Positions 52,301-62,655 of a DNA stretch of 64,000 bases are shown piece after piece (position 1 is the stretch's first letter; each line of letters starts with the position of its first letter). The DNA lies in assembly GCA_002049455.2 (NCBI GenBank), contig KV918911.1:62001-126000 (forward strand), written 5' to 3'. This stretch comes from Porphyra umbilicalis. Lineage: Eukaryota > Rhodophyta > Bangiophyceae > Bangiales > Bangiaceae. The notes under the pieces were generated by a model. That model saw only the letters and a list, made by a program, of their open reading frames with translations, made no database searches and was not told where the DNA came from. Position numbers and translations under genes: made by a program.

Positions 52301-53150
52301 CTTGGCCTGCTGCGCCGCCAGCCCTCTCACGCGGCCCCGCGCGCCACGGGGTCGGCACCCTCTCGGACCGGTACCCCTCCCAGGCTGTCTGCGTCAGTGG
52401 CTGCTGCTGCGACGGCTTGTTCTGCGTCTGCGGCAGCCGCGGCTGCGCACGGCAGCGGTGGTGCCGAGGCTGCCTGGCCACCTGATGGCTACTCATTTTA
52501 CGCCCGGTCTCCCGCGGCGCGCATGTGGTAGAAACCTAGCTGGTTCTCCGCGACAGCGTGATCACAGCGTTGGCGCTCTCCGCTATTTTCCCGCAGTACC
52601 ACATTTAAACACATTTCTCACTGGTTTTCTTATCTCGTTCCTCCAAGGCTACACCCTGGGAGGTCCGAGACCAGCAGATCGCAGGTCAACAGGCGGTAGC
52701 GGCGTGCGACCCCGCCCGTCGTAGCGACCTTACAGTGGGTTCCTCCCCTCCCTTGCGGCCCGAACAGTGGAATTTTTCCCCCGTCACGCATCCCCCATGT
52801 GACGCCCTCACAACACCCAAAAGACCCGTGCAGAGCGTCCCCTCCCCCGCCGCTCGCCGCCTTCATGCACGCTATAGCCTTGCCTGTTGCATTCGGTAGG
52901 GGCTAAGTCCAGTACTTATGCCCCTACCGGGACTTGCGGCCGTTTCTCCGTACTTCGGATTGCGGCCTGTGGGACGGCTGTCCCTCCCTCAGTAGCCCCC
53001 CCTATTCGGGCCAGGGGTTACTCTTTCGTCTCTCCTTTTCGTTTGTTTTCGTCTTGTTATTACGGCGCCGGTCTTGCCGCGCGCCGCCCCGTCTTGCTCG
53101 CCATCTAAATTTTGGCGTCCCTGTCGAGTCTTAGCCTTTGAGCGCCTTTG
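52301..53150. other. No confident gene; stable hairpin at 52895-52928
   Basis: A plus-strand Ala-rich frame ends at 52531. The rest is mixed, then CT-rich (53020-53070). The hairpin is listed separately. Confidence 0.4.
52895..52928 (+). ncRNA. 14-bp stem-loop, possible structured RNA
   Basis: GGTAGGGGC pairs with GCCCCTACC, and the stem continues inward with TAAGT/ACTTA after one bulged T, leaving a 5-base loop. The stem is long and perfect enough to suggest selection or a recent palindrome. It is followed by C-rich and T-rich sequence. No known RNA family is recognised. Confidence 0.3.
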
Positions 53151-54100
53151 CGCCGTCTAGGTCCTCTCGGTAGGTTGACCCTTTCGGTCCTTCTCTTTTG
53201 TACTGTCAGTGTGGTTATAGGGTATTTGTTGGCGCCTTCTTTGTTGCCACATTGCCCATCTGGTCCCCGCCGGGGCTCGCACTTCATTTGGGCGCCGGGT
53301 GGCGGCACTTCCGGCCTGGTGGGCGGCCACCCGCCGCCAGGTGGTGGCGGCTCCGGCAGTCGAAGCCTCCCATCGTGGGCAGGGTGCGGTGGTTGCCACA
53401 GTGGCCGAGGCCGGCGTCGCTGCGGCAGTGTTCCGACGAACGAAATGTACTGAAGAGGTAGACTTGTGGCCCGTGGTGGGAGCAGCTTCCGCCGTCGGCG
53501 CTGCTGCGGGCATCCGTGATGCCACCGCTGCCGCTGGCACGTTCGTACGCAGCACGCCAGCTCCCTTCCCCCCTGCGAAAACATCGTGGCGCGCGGCGGC
53601 AACGACGGTGGCGGCAACATGCTGCAGCGGCTGTGAGGACGTCCGGTGGATGCCGGCTGTTGTACATGGGCTGATGGCTGAGTCGGTTGTGGAGGTAAGG
53701 GAGTCACCGCCGCCGCGGAGGTCGCCGCCCGCCAGCGCCGGGCGGGGGATGGCGTACGGTAATAGGGGTCTGCCGCTCGCCACACCGCTTCCCCCGCGGG
53801 GAAGGGGCGGCGCCCCCGGCTGCTTTCATCAGAAGGTAGGGTGTGAGGCACGCCCATGAGGGCATCTTCAGTGCCATTTCTAAGGGCAAGACCCGCGGCA
53901 AGAATGGACGGGGGAAGGGGCACATCCGCTCCGCCGCCCCCTCTGCGACCAGTCCCATGCGCCTTGAGGAAAAGTCCCCTAGCTGCCGCGCGCGCTACAG
54001 CAAGAGAGGCTGTGGTGCAGGCAAAGGTGGTAGGCGGTCCGGGTGGCCGCCTTGGCGAATGTGGCACGTCCGCCGTGCAGACGACAGGGTTTCCACGTTA
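53151..54100. other. GC-rich region with open frames on both strands; gene not resolved
   Basis: The plus strand reads LTLSVLLFCTVSVVIGYLLA near 53175-53234, resembling a signal anchor or membrane segment, but its start is not an ATG. A later plus-strand piece is VVATVAEAGVAAAVFRRTKC near 53385-53445. The minus strand is open over the same span with lower-quality composition. No domain is recognised. Confidence 0.3.
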
Positions 54101-55060
54101 GGTCCGCTGTGTAGCGGATCCGCAATGCGGCCGCAATGCCAGCGGCAGCGGGTCACCGGTGCAGTGGTACGGCAGTGCGACAGCCGTACTCGGGACTACG
54201 CGGTGGCGGTCCTGCGCGTCGGCCGTGCGGCTGCCGTGGTGGTGGCAGCGGGTCAGTTGTGCAGCCACTTCGGTGGCGTGGGCACGTCAGTCATGCGGCC
54301 GCTGTGGTGACGGTAGCGCGTCAATGCTGCGGTCGCCATATTGGCGGTGGCACGTCGGCGGTGCGGCCGCTCTGGTGGCGGCGGCGGATCGGCGTTGCGG
54401 CGGGTCGTTGGTGCGCCCGCTTTTGTGGCGGCGGCGCGTCATTGGTGCGTCCGCCCAGATGGCGGCGTCTCGTCAGTGTTGCTAAAGCAGCAGTAGGGGC
54501 GGCGGGTTCGTGATGCGGTCGCTGAGGTCGCGTAGGCATTTGCGCAGTGCCGCTAGTCGGCAAAGTTGCTGCCGAGTTGGCGTCTGCGTGTCGACGGTGC
54601 GGCGAGTCTGCCGTTCGGCGGCCTTGCTGGCGCGGGGCGTTAGCGGCTCGGCTGCAGTAAATCCGGCGGTGGATCGGTGATGGGGTTGCCATGGTGGCGG
54701 CGCCGGGTCGCTGGTGCGCCGGGTCGGCAGTGCGGCAGAAATGTTGGCGGCTGCCGGTTGCCGGTACGGCCAGTGAGCGCTGCCACGGCCATAGTGGCGG
54801 CGGCGAGTCCTTTGTGTGGCTGCTCTTGTGTCGGCCACGAGTCGGAGGGGCGGCGTGTCGGTGGCGCTGCGGATTGGCGGCGCGGCGGGTCGGCAGTGCG
54901 GCAGCCGCGTTGGCAGCTGCATGTCGCCGATGCGGCAAGTGGGCGCTTCTGCAGCCGTTGTGGCGGCGGCGGGTTGGAGGTGTGACCGTTCTGGTGGTGT
55001 CGGCGCTTCGTAGGTACCAACCCCGTGGTGACTGCAGCGGGTCGGTGGTGCGGCCGCCGT
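54100..55060. repeat. Degenerate 42-45-bp GC-rich repeats
   Basis: Variations on GTGCGGCCGCTNTGGTGGCG, GGCGGCG and GGTCGNTGGTGCG recur many times through the region. The clearest run is 54340-54470. Spacing is irregular, consistent with an old minisatellite. Confidence 0.55.
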
Positions 55061-55140
55061 CGTGGCAGTGGCGTCGAATTCGTCTCCTGGGAAACGTTTA
55101 TTAAAGATTTCACAACGTATTCATCTGACGTCACCGAAGC

Positions 55141-55212
55141 GGGTGTGTGGTCTAGTGGTATGATTCTCGCTTAGGGTGCGAGAGGTCCCGCGTTCAATTC
55201 GCGGCACACCCC
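55141..55212 (+). tRNA. tRNA-Pro (AGG), copy 2
   Basis: Identical over all 72 nt to 45843-45914, with the same acceptor, AGG anticodon and A and B boxes. Its flanks differ completely from those of copy 1. TTTT at 55228-55231 serves as a Pol III terminator. Gene-only identity with unrelated flanks is usual for dispersed nuclear tRNA genes. Confidence 0.97.
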
Positions 55213-55477
55213 TTGTGATGTGAAACATTTTGTAAAGTGCAACGAATGTGTATCATGAAAACTGTTTGCGCTCCCCAGTGATGCGGTAATATTCCCAAAG
55301 TGGGGACTGCGGCGCTCCGCGGCCGATATTTCTGCACCCTAAATGTGACCGCTCATGCTCGGGTCGCGCTGGCTCCGCTGGCCTGCCACCTGGCTGTGAA
55401 AACACAGGCTACAAAAGGGCCCGCAGTTCAAGCGGTGCCCCCGCCAATTGCAGTTGGATTCGGCAGGGTCACCGATC

Positions 55478-55900
55478 ATGCAGTCTCGCCAGTTCACTTA
55501 TGTTCCCTCGCCAGGTCGAGAAGGACTGGTCGCGCGTGAAACGATTGAATGCCTCGATGAGACGAGACTGGTCAGGGATCAACTCCGGCGGCTCATCGCT
55601 GAATTATTGGTATGCTGCGCTGCGCTTCACGTGGCCCTCACTGCCCCGGTGATCTCTCTGGTCACATCTAACCGACACGATTGCAACTCCTTACAAGGCT
55701 GCCGCTATGCCAGCGCCTCTGCTTCGCCAATGTCAACGTCAACGGACTCTACCTCGACGCCTGATACGCACCCCCCCCCGACACTAACCACAGTTGCTCT
55801 CGGGCGCAAATGTCACCACTTCGCCACTGCCCCACAAACACCAACCGCCAGCAATTATTCGGCAGGTCACATCTCTATGTATCTGACGTCACCGGCGTGA
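55478..55900 (+). CDS. Hypothetical protein
   Basis: 140 aa from the ATG at 55478. The first half (MQSRQFTYVPSPGREGLVAR, then ETIECLDETRLVRDQLRRLI) is helix-rich and protein-like, followed by a hydrophobic stretch (ALHVALTAPVISLVTS) and a Ser/Thr/Pro-rich tail. No family is recognised. Confidence 0.3.
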   Translation: MQSRQFTYVPSPGREGLVARETIECLDETRLVRDQLRRLIAELLVCCAALHVALTAPVISLVTSNRHDCNSLQGCRYASASASPMSTSTDSTSTPDTHPPPTLTTVALGRKCHHFATAPQTPTASNYSAGHISMYLTSPA

Positions 55901-57459
55901 AGACTGTGCCCACGGCCACCCTTTCAACTAGATGACAGCCAAGTAACCCGCTCAAGAACGCCCCTAAATCTGGTGCAGAATTTGCTTGTCAGCTGAGAAG
56001 TCATAATTCAGCTGGCTATTCTGACATCCATTCGCCATGTTGAGAGCTGTGAGCCTCGTGTATGGACCCGTAACCCACCACCACCAGTTGTGTGAAGGGC
56101 GGCACCCCTTATGCGGGAAACTCGAACCTCATTTGTAGTAGCTTTGAGCCTCACTGGTCAATTCGTGCTCTTCTTTTATCACGGACAGAGGCTAGGATTA
56201 GATCATCAGTTGCCGCGTTCTGACTACCCATTGCTTGGGGCGATCTTCGAGTGGTACAGCGTATGTCTTCCTTGGGACGGTAAGCCGACCTCGAAACTTC
56301 CCGGGAAACGACGCGCAGTGAGCAATTGGGCATCAATGATACCCCGTGGCCGTGCCTCTTACCCTCCGGCAGCCCTTGCGAACCCCGGTACCCCCACACC
56401 TCTTCCGCATTTAAGTCGTGTGGCTACGGTATGGCTGTGGTGCGAACATCGTTGGTTCAATTTCCGGTGTATTGGGACCGACCGTAGCCAAGCAATTAAG
56501 CGAGTTCTCTCGCCGTCGCGGAGAGGAAGAAAGACCTTTCGTCGAAGGACATCCGACGAAGAGCCGGCTGGTGCCCACGACGGCGACCCCGGACTCATGT
56601 TGATTTAGAACTAACGAGGGCACTGGTCAATAGAACGTTAAGATCACAAGCGATCGTGACGAGTGCCGGCAGAAAGAAAAGACAGGTAAGCAAACAAAGA
56701 ATAAAAAATGAACTATGCGGCAGTAACCCCTCAAAGCGCATGCCGCAGGCCAATTCGCACAGTACGTGGATTTTCGCCAATAAAGGGGGCTACCGGTGGC
56801 AATTTGCCAAGTGCGGGCGAAGACAAGTTATATTCCTCCAACGCGAGATTCGAACCGTCCCTTTGCGATCGAAGGATGATGACACCCGATTGGGTGGTCG
56901 CGGACTCTTATGGGCCCGCGCGGGCGTAACTGCCCGGGCGGCGAAAGTCGTGAAGGAACGCCGGTCAGGCTCGATTGGAAGGGTGGCGGATTGCTGGCGT
57001 CGGGCACGACCGTCTGACCACGCACGCGCGTGCGTGTGTGGCCGGCAGTTTGCGCTGGGGGTCAGAACAACGCTCACGCGCAGGCGTGCCCGCGCAGGCG
57101 GTTGCATGCGTGCGTGTTTTTGGGTGCGGGTGCGCGTGCGGGCGCCGGGGTTGAGAAAGTGTTTGCAGCAGCGTCTTGAGCAGCACATGTTGGGGCTGCC
57201 GTCGCCGGCGCCGTGCGGCGCCGGCTTTGTCAAGGTTTCTCTACCCCGGCGACAACGAGAAAACTGTCAGACGACGGGACGCTCACCCCGCGGGCGGATT
57301 ACACCGTGCCTCGCGCGGGGGAACGACGGCAGCCGTCAAGGGGCGTCCCCGTGTCTTCGTGCTCGTGCACAGGTTGAGGCGTAGTGGCATTGCTTGAGTA
57401 CAGGCGCTTTACCACGCTGGGGGCATCGGCATCGTTGGGTGTTGGCGCGGCGGGTGACG
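55901..57459. other. No confident gene; Z-DNA-like palindrome at 57019-57036
   Basis: Frames at 56111-56608 and 56656-57384 (plus) have uneven composition and no motif. CACGCACGCGCGTGCGTG at 57019-57036 is a perfect 18-bp alternating purine-pyrimidine palindrome, a classical Z-DNA-prone sequence. Confidence 0.4.
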
Positions 57460-58029
57460 ATGGGGCAGCCGGGGGTGGCTTGTCCGGCGGCGGCTAAGCG
57501 CAAGGTCGGCAAGGGCGGCGAGGCCGGCGCAAGCGTGCCCGGCTGCCAAGTACAAGGGCGGAAGGATCGGCGGCAAGGTTTATCGCCCGGGCTGCCCCGC
57601 ATCTTGGTCGACCTTGCCACCATGGTCGGCAGCATCGTCAGCCGCGAGGTGCACGTCACCATAACGGGCAAGAGACCCGTCGTGGATCGCTTCACAGACC
57701 CGGAGATATTGCACCATTTCCAGCTTTGCGACTCGTACTACGTGCACGGGGGCGCTGTCGAGGTGGTCCACGAGATCTTCGTCAACGCCAACTAGGGTCT
57801 TTACGACGGTCGTGTCCGCAACCGCGCTCCTGGGCATACCCGGCGTATTCACGCGCGGTATATGGCCCTGGCGGGCTCCATTGACGTGCTGGCCGAGACT
57901 GGGACACCCAGCCATGCTGGTGACCGCGTGGCCGAAGTCCACGGGGACCCGTTCTTCGGGAGCCAAGGGCCTCAACGGGGTAATTACGGTGTCATTTCGG
58001 TTTGCGAAGAGGTTCTTCGTGTCACAGAA
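57460..58029 (+). CDS. Unrecognised ORF continuing in frame past a TAG codon
   Basis: The ATG at 57460 leads to a protein-like segment (LVDLATMVGSIVSREVHVTI, RFTDPEILHHFQLCDSYYVH) ending at TAG 57793-57795. The same frame stays open for another 78 codons with similarly credible composition (RIHARYMALAGSIDVLAETG, YGVISVCEEVLRVTE) to TAA at 58030. This suggests a nonsense mutation in one gene, or stop-codon readthrough. A minus-strand frame overlaps (57580-58137) but is less convincing. No domain is recognised. It lies just upstream of the ORF at 58292. Confidence 0.4.
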
Positions 58030-58080
58030 TAAGCAGCCGCTCTTGCCGGCCGCAAGAGAGCCCTCTATGAGATAGATAAT

Positions 58081-58151
58081 GGGCTGTAGCGACTCGAACC
58101 CGTGACTTCCATAGTAGTAGACAGTTACCTCTACCACTGAGCCACGGGCCC
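58081..58151 (-). tRNA. tRNA-like sequence with A and B boxes, cloverleaf degraded
   Basis: On the minus strand a 71-nt stretch starts GGGCCCG and ends ACAGCCC. It contains a good A box (TGGCTCAGTGG) and B box (GGTTCGAGTC) at tRNA-like spacing. Only four acceptor pairs form, and the D, anticodon and T stems are largely mispaired. I therefore read it as a tRNA pseudogene or a tRNA-derived SINE head rather than a working tRNA. Confidence 0.5.
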
Positions 58152-58291
58152 AATCGGCCTACCATCCAAGCCAAATCCAGACATATTGTTTCCGGAAAAT
58201 CAGATGATCGTACCACGGGTATGCCATATGTGACAGTACGATTACTATTGCGGTTCGCTACCAAGTGCCTCTGCAACCATCCCACCGCTGA

Positions 58292-59446
58292 ATGTACACG
58301 AACGCTCTGTTGTTGCCCGTGCGGGGGACCAAGACCTTTGATGCGCCGGCCAACTCGTTCTGCTGCTTGTTGTGGAACTGGTCGCAGGCGGACGTTCTCG
58401 GGCGCTCGGTGGCCACGGACCCCGCGGTTCCGATCGGACACGAAGCCTGTCTGGCGGAGTACCTGGATCAACTTACGCTGGTGGCGACCGAGGAGAACGA
58501 TGCTGCCGATACCGATCGAAGCCCTTGCATGAGCAGGATGCCAAACCCCTTCCGGTTGCCGCTGTTTCCGACCAATCATCGTCTGGCGGCGGACACGCGG
58601 TTCTTCTGCGCAGGCAGGGTACTGCCGTTGGAGTGGTCGACCGAATTTCTCCGTGCGCCGCGGACGTTCGTCTTGTCTGGTTGGCATTCGCCGATCCAGG
58701 ATTGGGAGCTCACTACGGATCTTTGGGTGGCGACTCCGGTGGTGGTGTCGTACCTGGCGGACTCGTTTCGTCACCAGTACAGTTCGGCTTGGCAGATGGT
58801 GTACTCCGAGTACTACTGCAACCAAATTGCCGCGTGGGTTCGCACCCTGCAGAAGGACAAGATCTGCGTTCGACTGGACGAGAAGACGCTCCGTCCTTCT
58901 TGCTTCCTGGACACGTCGAAACTACGGAATACGCCTGACGGCGATGCAGCATACGCTCTATACAGAAAGATGCGCCGGGCCTTGAAGGTATTTTCGTGGG
59001 GCGCTGTCCTGAAGGACGTGGTTCGTCGCGACACCGAGACAGGTGATGGTCGACACGTGCGGGTGACTGTCGATGAGACCAGGGAGCACGGCTTCTTCCT
59101 GCGACACACGCGTCTGTGGAACTTGACTGAGCCCCGGACCCCAATGCGCCGGCCCATGTACCTCAGGTCGCGTGGAATCACCGTGAGGTGGGGCGCCGCG
59201 GTCGGCAAACCCACCCGGAAGGGGCCTATGCCATTGGCGGCGACCATGGCGGTCACTACCGTCCGCGGTCGTCCCGTCGTGATCGCTCGCGATCGGTGTC
59301 GCCGCCGCGCGCAATCGAAGCCACTTGGCCGACGCGCGCGTCTTTCTCCGCGGCGGTTGCCCTGTTTGGGTCAGCGCGCGTTCACGACGCGCACCTTCGC
59401 GCGTCCCGTGAAGCTGCTCTGTCGGCTCTGGCGCATGCCTGGGTGA
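58292..59446 (+). CDS. Unrecognised ORF, credible for about 300 codons
   Basis: The ATG at 58292 follows an in-frame TGA directly. Residues 1-300 have balanced, folded-protein composition (for example WNWSQADVLGRSVATDPAV, ATPVVVSYLADSFRHQYSSA, ALKVFSWGAVLKDVVRRDTE, GFFLRHTRLWNLTEPRTPMR). After about 59200 the frame becomes Arg-rich and the credible signal moves to another frame (59188-59718). No domain is identified. A structural or gag-like protein of a mobile or viral element is one possibility, as is an orphan host gene. Confidence 0.5.
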   Translation: MYTNALLLPVRGTKTFDAPANSFCCLLWNWSQADVLGRSVATDPAVPIGHEACLAEYLDQLTLVATEENDAADTDRSPCMSRMPNPFRLPLFPTNHRLAADTRFFCAGRVLPLEWSTEFLRAPRTFVLSGWHSPIQDWELTTDLWVATPVVVSYLADSFRHQYSSAWQMVYSEYYCNQIAAWVRTLQKDKICVRLDEKTLRPSCFLDTSKLRNTPDGDAAYALYRKMRRALKVFSWGAVLKDVVRRDTETGDGRHVRVTVDETREHGFFLRHTRLWNLTEPRTPMRRPMYLRSRGITVRWGAAVGKPTRKGPMPLAATMAVTTVRGRPVVIARDRCRRRAQSKPLGRRARLSPRRLPCLGQRAFTTRTFARPVKLLCRLWRMPG

Positions 59447-59718
59447 ACCAAGCCACCGGCTTGCGCCGCGCTGTTGAGCGGGAGAATGATCGTGGGGTTG
59501 AGTTGGCTTTGTCCAACATTGGACAGGCCGTCGCTTGCGCCGTCGATGGTGACACCAAGTACGAGCGCTTTGCTCAGCACCTAGAGGCTGTTCAGCCAAA
59601 GGAGGCGGTCGCACCGACGCGCTTTCGCGCTCAGAGCGCTCTTGAGCGTCGCGATCACGCGGACGGGGGACCTTCGGGTGGGGCCCCCAATTTCCGCACG
59701 AAGCACGCGGGCGCGTAG
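59188..59718 (+). CDS. Downstream SR-containing frame, probably continuation of the 58292 ORF
   Basis: This frame begins without an ATG and overlaps the end of the 58292 frame in the -1 phase. It includes an Arg/Ser segment (RPRSSRRDRSRSVSPPRA) and helical sequence (AALSALAHAWVNQATGLRRA, YERFAQHLEAVQPKEAVAPT), stopping at 59718. The lack of its own start supports a single protein made by a frameshift, splicing or a broken gene. No canonical X-XXY-YYZ slippery heptamer was found in the overlap. Confidence 0.4.
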   Translation: MGRRGRQTHPEGAYAIGGDHGGHYRPRSSRRDRSRSVSPPRAIEATWPTRASFSAAVALFGSARVHDAHLRASREAALSALAHAWVNQATGLRRAVERENDRGVELALSNIGQAVACAVDGDTKYERFAQHLEAVQPKEAVAPTRFRAQSALERRDHADGGPSGGAPNFRTKHAGA

Positions 59719-60383
59719 CGTCTCGCAGAGGTAGGGGGCCAGCGTTGGCTCGCGACATGTTCCCCGTCTCGAGTCGCGTCGCAGCGACAAGGAGAAGAAG
59801 TAAGGTTTGCAGCGGAGTGACTCGCTCAGTCGACCCTTGCGGAAAGGTGTGTTCATGTCGGGGGGCTTGGGCTGTTACAGTCGTTCCACAAATAACCTAG
59901 CACTCCAGCGGGATCAATAATGCCCTCGACATCTCACATGTGCCTCTTTCGCCATGCAACGCTCTCGATTTTGGACAGGTGTTCTCGAAAATCCCTTAAG
60001 CTTGACCAATCAACGATTCCAGGAGACGTCCAGTGGTCCCGGGAGACCCTCTCGTGAGAGACTGGAGAATTCTGAAACAAGCTTTCGGGGACCGCCGACG
60101 CCGCGCCTAATTTCGGCGTTCGTGGCAGGTCCATTGCAGACATGGCTCCAGAATTTCGCTCGCGTTCACACGTGGTGGGCACTATGGCGCAGGCCGGCAA
60201 ATTGTTGCCTCAATAGTTCCCACGGCTCTGCGCCCTCCTTGGCGCAAGGATCTAGGAGGCACTGCCCACTTTGTCGGTGATCTGCTGGACCAATGAGAAA
60301 GCAACAGATGGTCTCAATTGGGAAAGGGCCCTTCACTAGATACCCCCCTTGTCACCTGCTCACGGACAGTGCAGCGCGCCCAA
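59719..60383. other. No gene seen
   Basis: Mixed-composition spacer between the unrecognised locus and the second family-D MITE. Confidence 0.5.
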
Positions 60384-60813
60384 AACCGTCGTCAAGAGCG
60401 CGTCTGCTTTCTGGTGTTCCGGGACAAACAGATAATCTGCGAACTGCCCTGGGGCTCTGTCAGGGCTGCTGTCCTCCAGAAAGGGCGCAAAAATCATCTG
60501 TTCGCTGGGATAGATGCCTGTCTACTCGTAAAAAGAGATATACAGCATAAGATGTATACACTTCACCCTTCCAGAAAGAGAGAGACACGGACAAGCATCT
60601 ATAGCCCCGCTAGCAGGCGCAATGTGTGGAGTGAGGAACGATTCCTATTCTCGCAAACACAAATATGCAAGGACCTCGCATGCGATAGCCTCTGAGAGCC
60701 TGTCAAGGGAGGTCAATCACGTTTTTGCACAGGATTTCTGTTTCTTGAAACAGGAACACGGGCCTCCAAGAGGCTCAAAACAGGGACAAACAGACGTGCT
60801 TTTGACGACGGTT
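60384..60813. mobile_element. 430-bp TIR MITE, family D copy 2
   Basis: Same length and termini (AACCGTCGTCAAG...TTGACGACGGTT) as 51871-52300, with scattered substitutions along its length. The TIR extends weakly outward into GCAGCGC on both sides. No clear target duplication. Confidence 0.75.
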
Positions 60814-60914
60814 CGTGGCTCGCAGCGCTGCGTGAAGGCAGGTCAAGACTGAGCGTGTTGGTGCCGTCGGATTCCTTGACCTTTTTCGGGAATGGCCTCA
60901 TCAGACACGGGCTG

Positions 60915-62530
60915 CTCTGACACACGAGGCAGCACAGGACAGCAATGAGCCCTCCATCGCGCTTTCTGGCACCCCACATCGTTGAGACGGGCCCATCCGC
61001 CAATCTGGCTGGTCCCCGATTGTGCGGCGTGCCAACGGTCACATGTCCCGTTGGAATTTCACAGCGCGGAGGCGGGCCCGTCGGCCAATTGAGCTGACGG
61101 CCCAGTGCGAGGTGGACAGAGACCAGAAGAACTCCTCCTGCGCGCTATTCTGGGGCGATGGCAAGTCCATTGCGAAATAATCGGGAATCGCAGCATATCT
61201 TGGTCCTGCTCTGATTTCTGAACAATGGCCCGACGGTCGAGATCGTGGGCCCGTTTTCGGTCGCTCGAAATCGTATTCGGAAAGTTGTGACGAGCCGGGC
61301 GCATATGTCGACCGGACGACGGCGTCGCCAATCCGGTCCCCGTCGCCACCACGATCCGCCACCCCCCCCCCCCCGCCCCGACCCCCCCCCGCCCCACAGC
61401 GCCGCCACCGCGATGCGCGCCCCCCCCCCCCCACTCTGCCCCCCTCTTCCCCCAGTGCCGCCACCGCGATCCGCGCCCCCCCGCCCCACTACCGCTGTCG
61501 AGGCCGACGCCGGCGCCGCGCCTCCCCCAATCTTTATGCGCTCGTCACCAATGTTACTGCTCGCGTCTGGCGTCCTCGCCCATTTGCACGTTTCTCTTTG
61601 TACACTGGCTCGTTCACGTGGCTGTCGCCATGTCGCTTGAAGACGTGAAGTACTCTCGCTGTTGTTTTTTTCTTTGCCATCTGGTCTTGGAGCTTTTGCA
61701 ATAGGACTCAAAGCAAAGTCCCCGCAATTGAGTGCACCGCATCTTTGTCGACGACAATCCTCATGGCCCGCTCCGCAATGCACATGAAATATTCGCTGTG
61801 AGCGACAGGGGGATGTGCCCTCGGACCAGTACGGAGAGACCACAAACAAAAACGCGATCCAGTTCATTCCCAAGACAGTAAAAAAGAAAACGAAAGGCAA
61901 AAAAGAACACCGACAAGGCAGCCACAGCTGTGATCGACTTCAAAAGGCGGGGGCCGGGAAGCGGTGCGGGCTACAAAACGGACAACTGCGGCGCGGGCGG
62001 CGGAAGGGGGCAGGGGGGGGGGGGGGGGGGGCGGATCGCGGCTGCGGCGCTGTGGGGCGGGGGGGGGGCGGGGCGGGGGGGGGGGGTGGCGGATCGTGGT
62101 GGCGACGGGGACCGGATTGGCGACGCCGTCGTCCGGTCGACATATGCGCCCGGCTCGTCACAACTTTCCGAATGCGATTTCGAGCGACCGAAAACGGGCC
62201 CACGATCTCGACCGTCGGGCCATTGTTCAGAAATCAGAGCAGGACCAAGATATGCTGCGATTCCCGATTATTTCGCAATGGACTTGCCATCGCCCCAGAA
62301 TAGCGCGCAGGAGGAGTTCTTCTGGTCTCTGTCCACCTCGCACTGGGCCGTCAGCTCAATTGGCCGACGGGCCCGCCTCCGCGCTGTGAAATTCCAACGG
62401 GACATGTGACCCTTGGCACGCCCCTCAGTGCGAGGCGAGCTCAAATGGCAGAACAGCCTGGCTGCACGATGTGGGGGGCGAGAATGAGCGACAGACGGCG
62501 CATTGCTGTATTGTGCTGCCTCGTGTGTCT
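60915..62530. repeat. Large inverted repeat with about 450-550-bp arms and G/C-run interior
   Basis: The left arm from about 61028 to 61420 is almost perfectly complementary to about 62036-62420 (for example GGTCACATGTCCCGTTGGAA and AATTTCACAGCGCGGAGGCG at left). Weaker complementarity extends outward to about 60915 and 62530. The inner arms contain poly-C (left) and poly-G (right) runs. The spacer, about 61470-61990, holds no transposase. Near-perfect inner arms with diverged outer arms suggest recent gene conversion or an inverted duplication of part of an older palindrome. Confidence 0.85.
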
Positions 62531-62655
62531 GCGACCTCGAGGTCTTTGAGCAGAAAGGCGCCTCTGAGAAAGGCTCGTTAACTCGTCACTGGCTCTCCGC
62601 CACGTTTACGCGAAACGCGGAACATATGGGTGGTTCTATTGATATCAGCTGAGTG

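Noticed and set aside
56418-56480. tRNA suggested by GGTTCAATTTCC
   Set aside because: The B box deviates at the invariant final C, and no cloverleaf can be drawn.
56835-56915. tRNA suggested by GATTCGAACC on the plus strand
   Set aside because: The T stem does not pair and no acceptor or A box is found at the expected distance.
59188-59250. Programmed -1 frameshift site
   Set aside because: No X-XXY-YYZ heptamer was found in the overlap, so a mutation, sequencing error or splice is at least as likely.
61145-61900. Coding frame in the spacer and left arm of the 1.6-kb inverted repeat
   Set aside because: The frame crosses poly-C runs and inverted arms, gives low-complexity sequence and has no motif.
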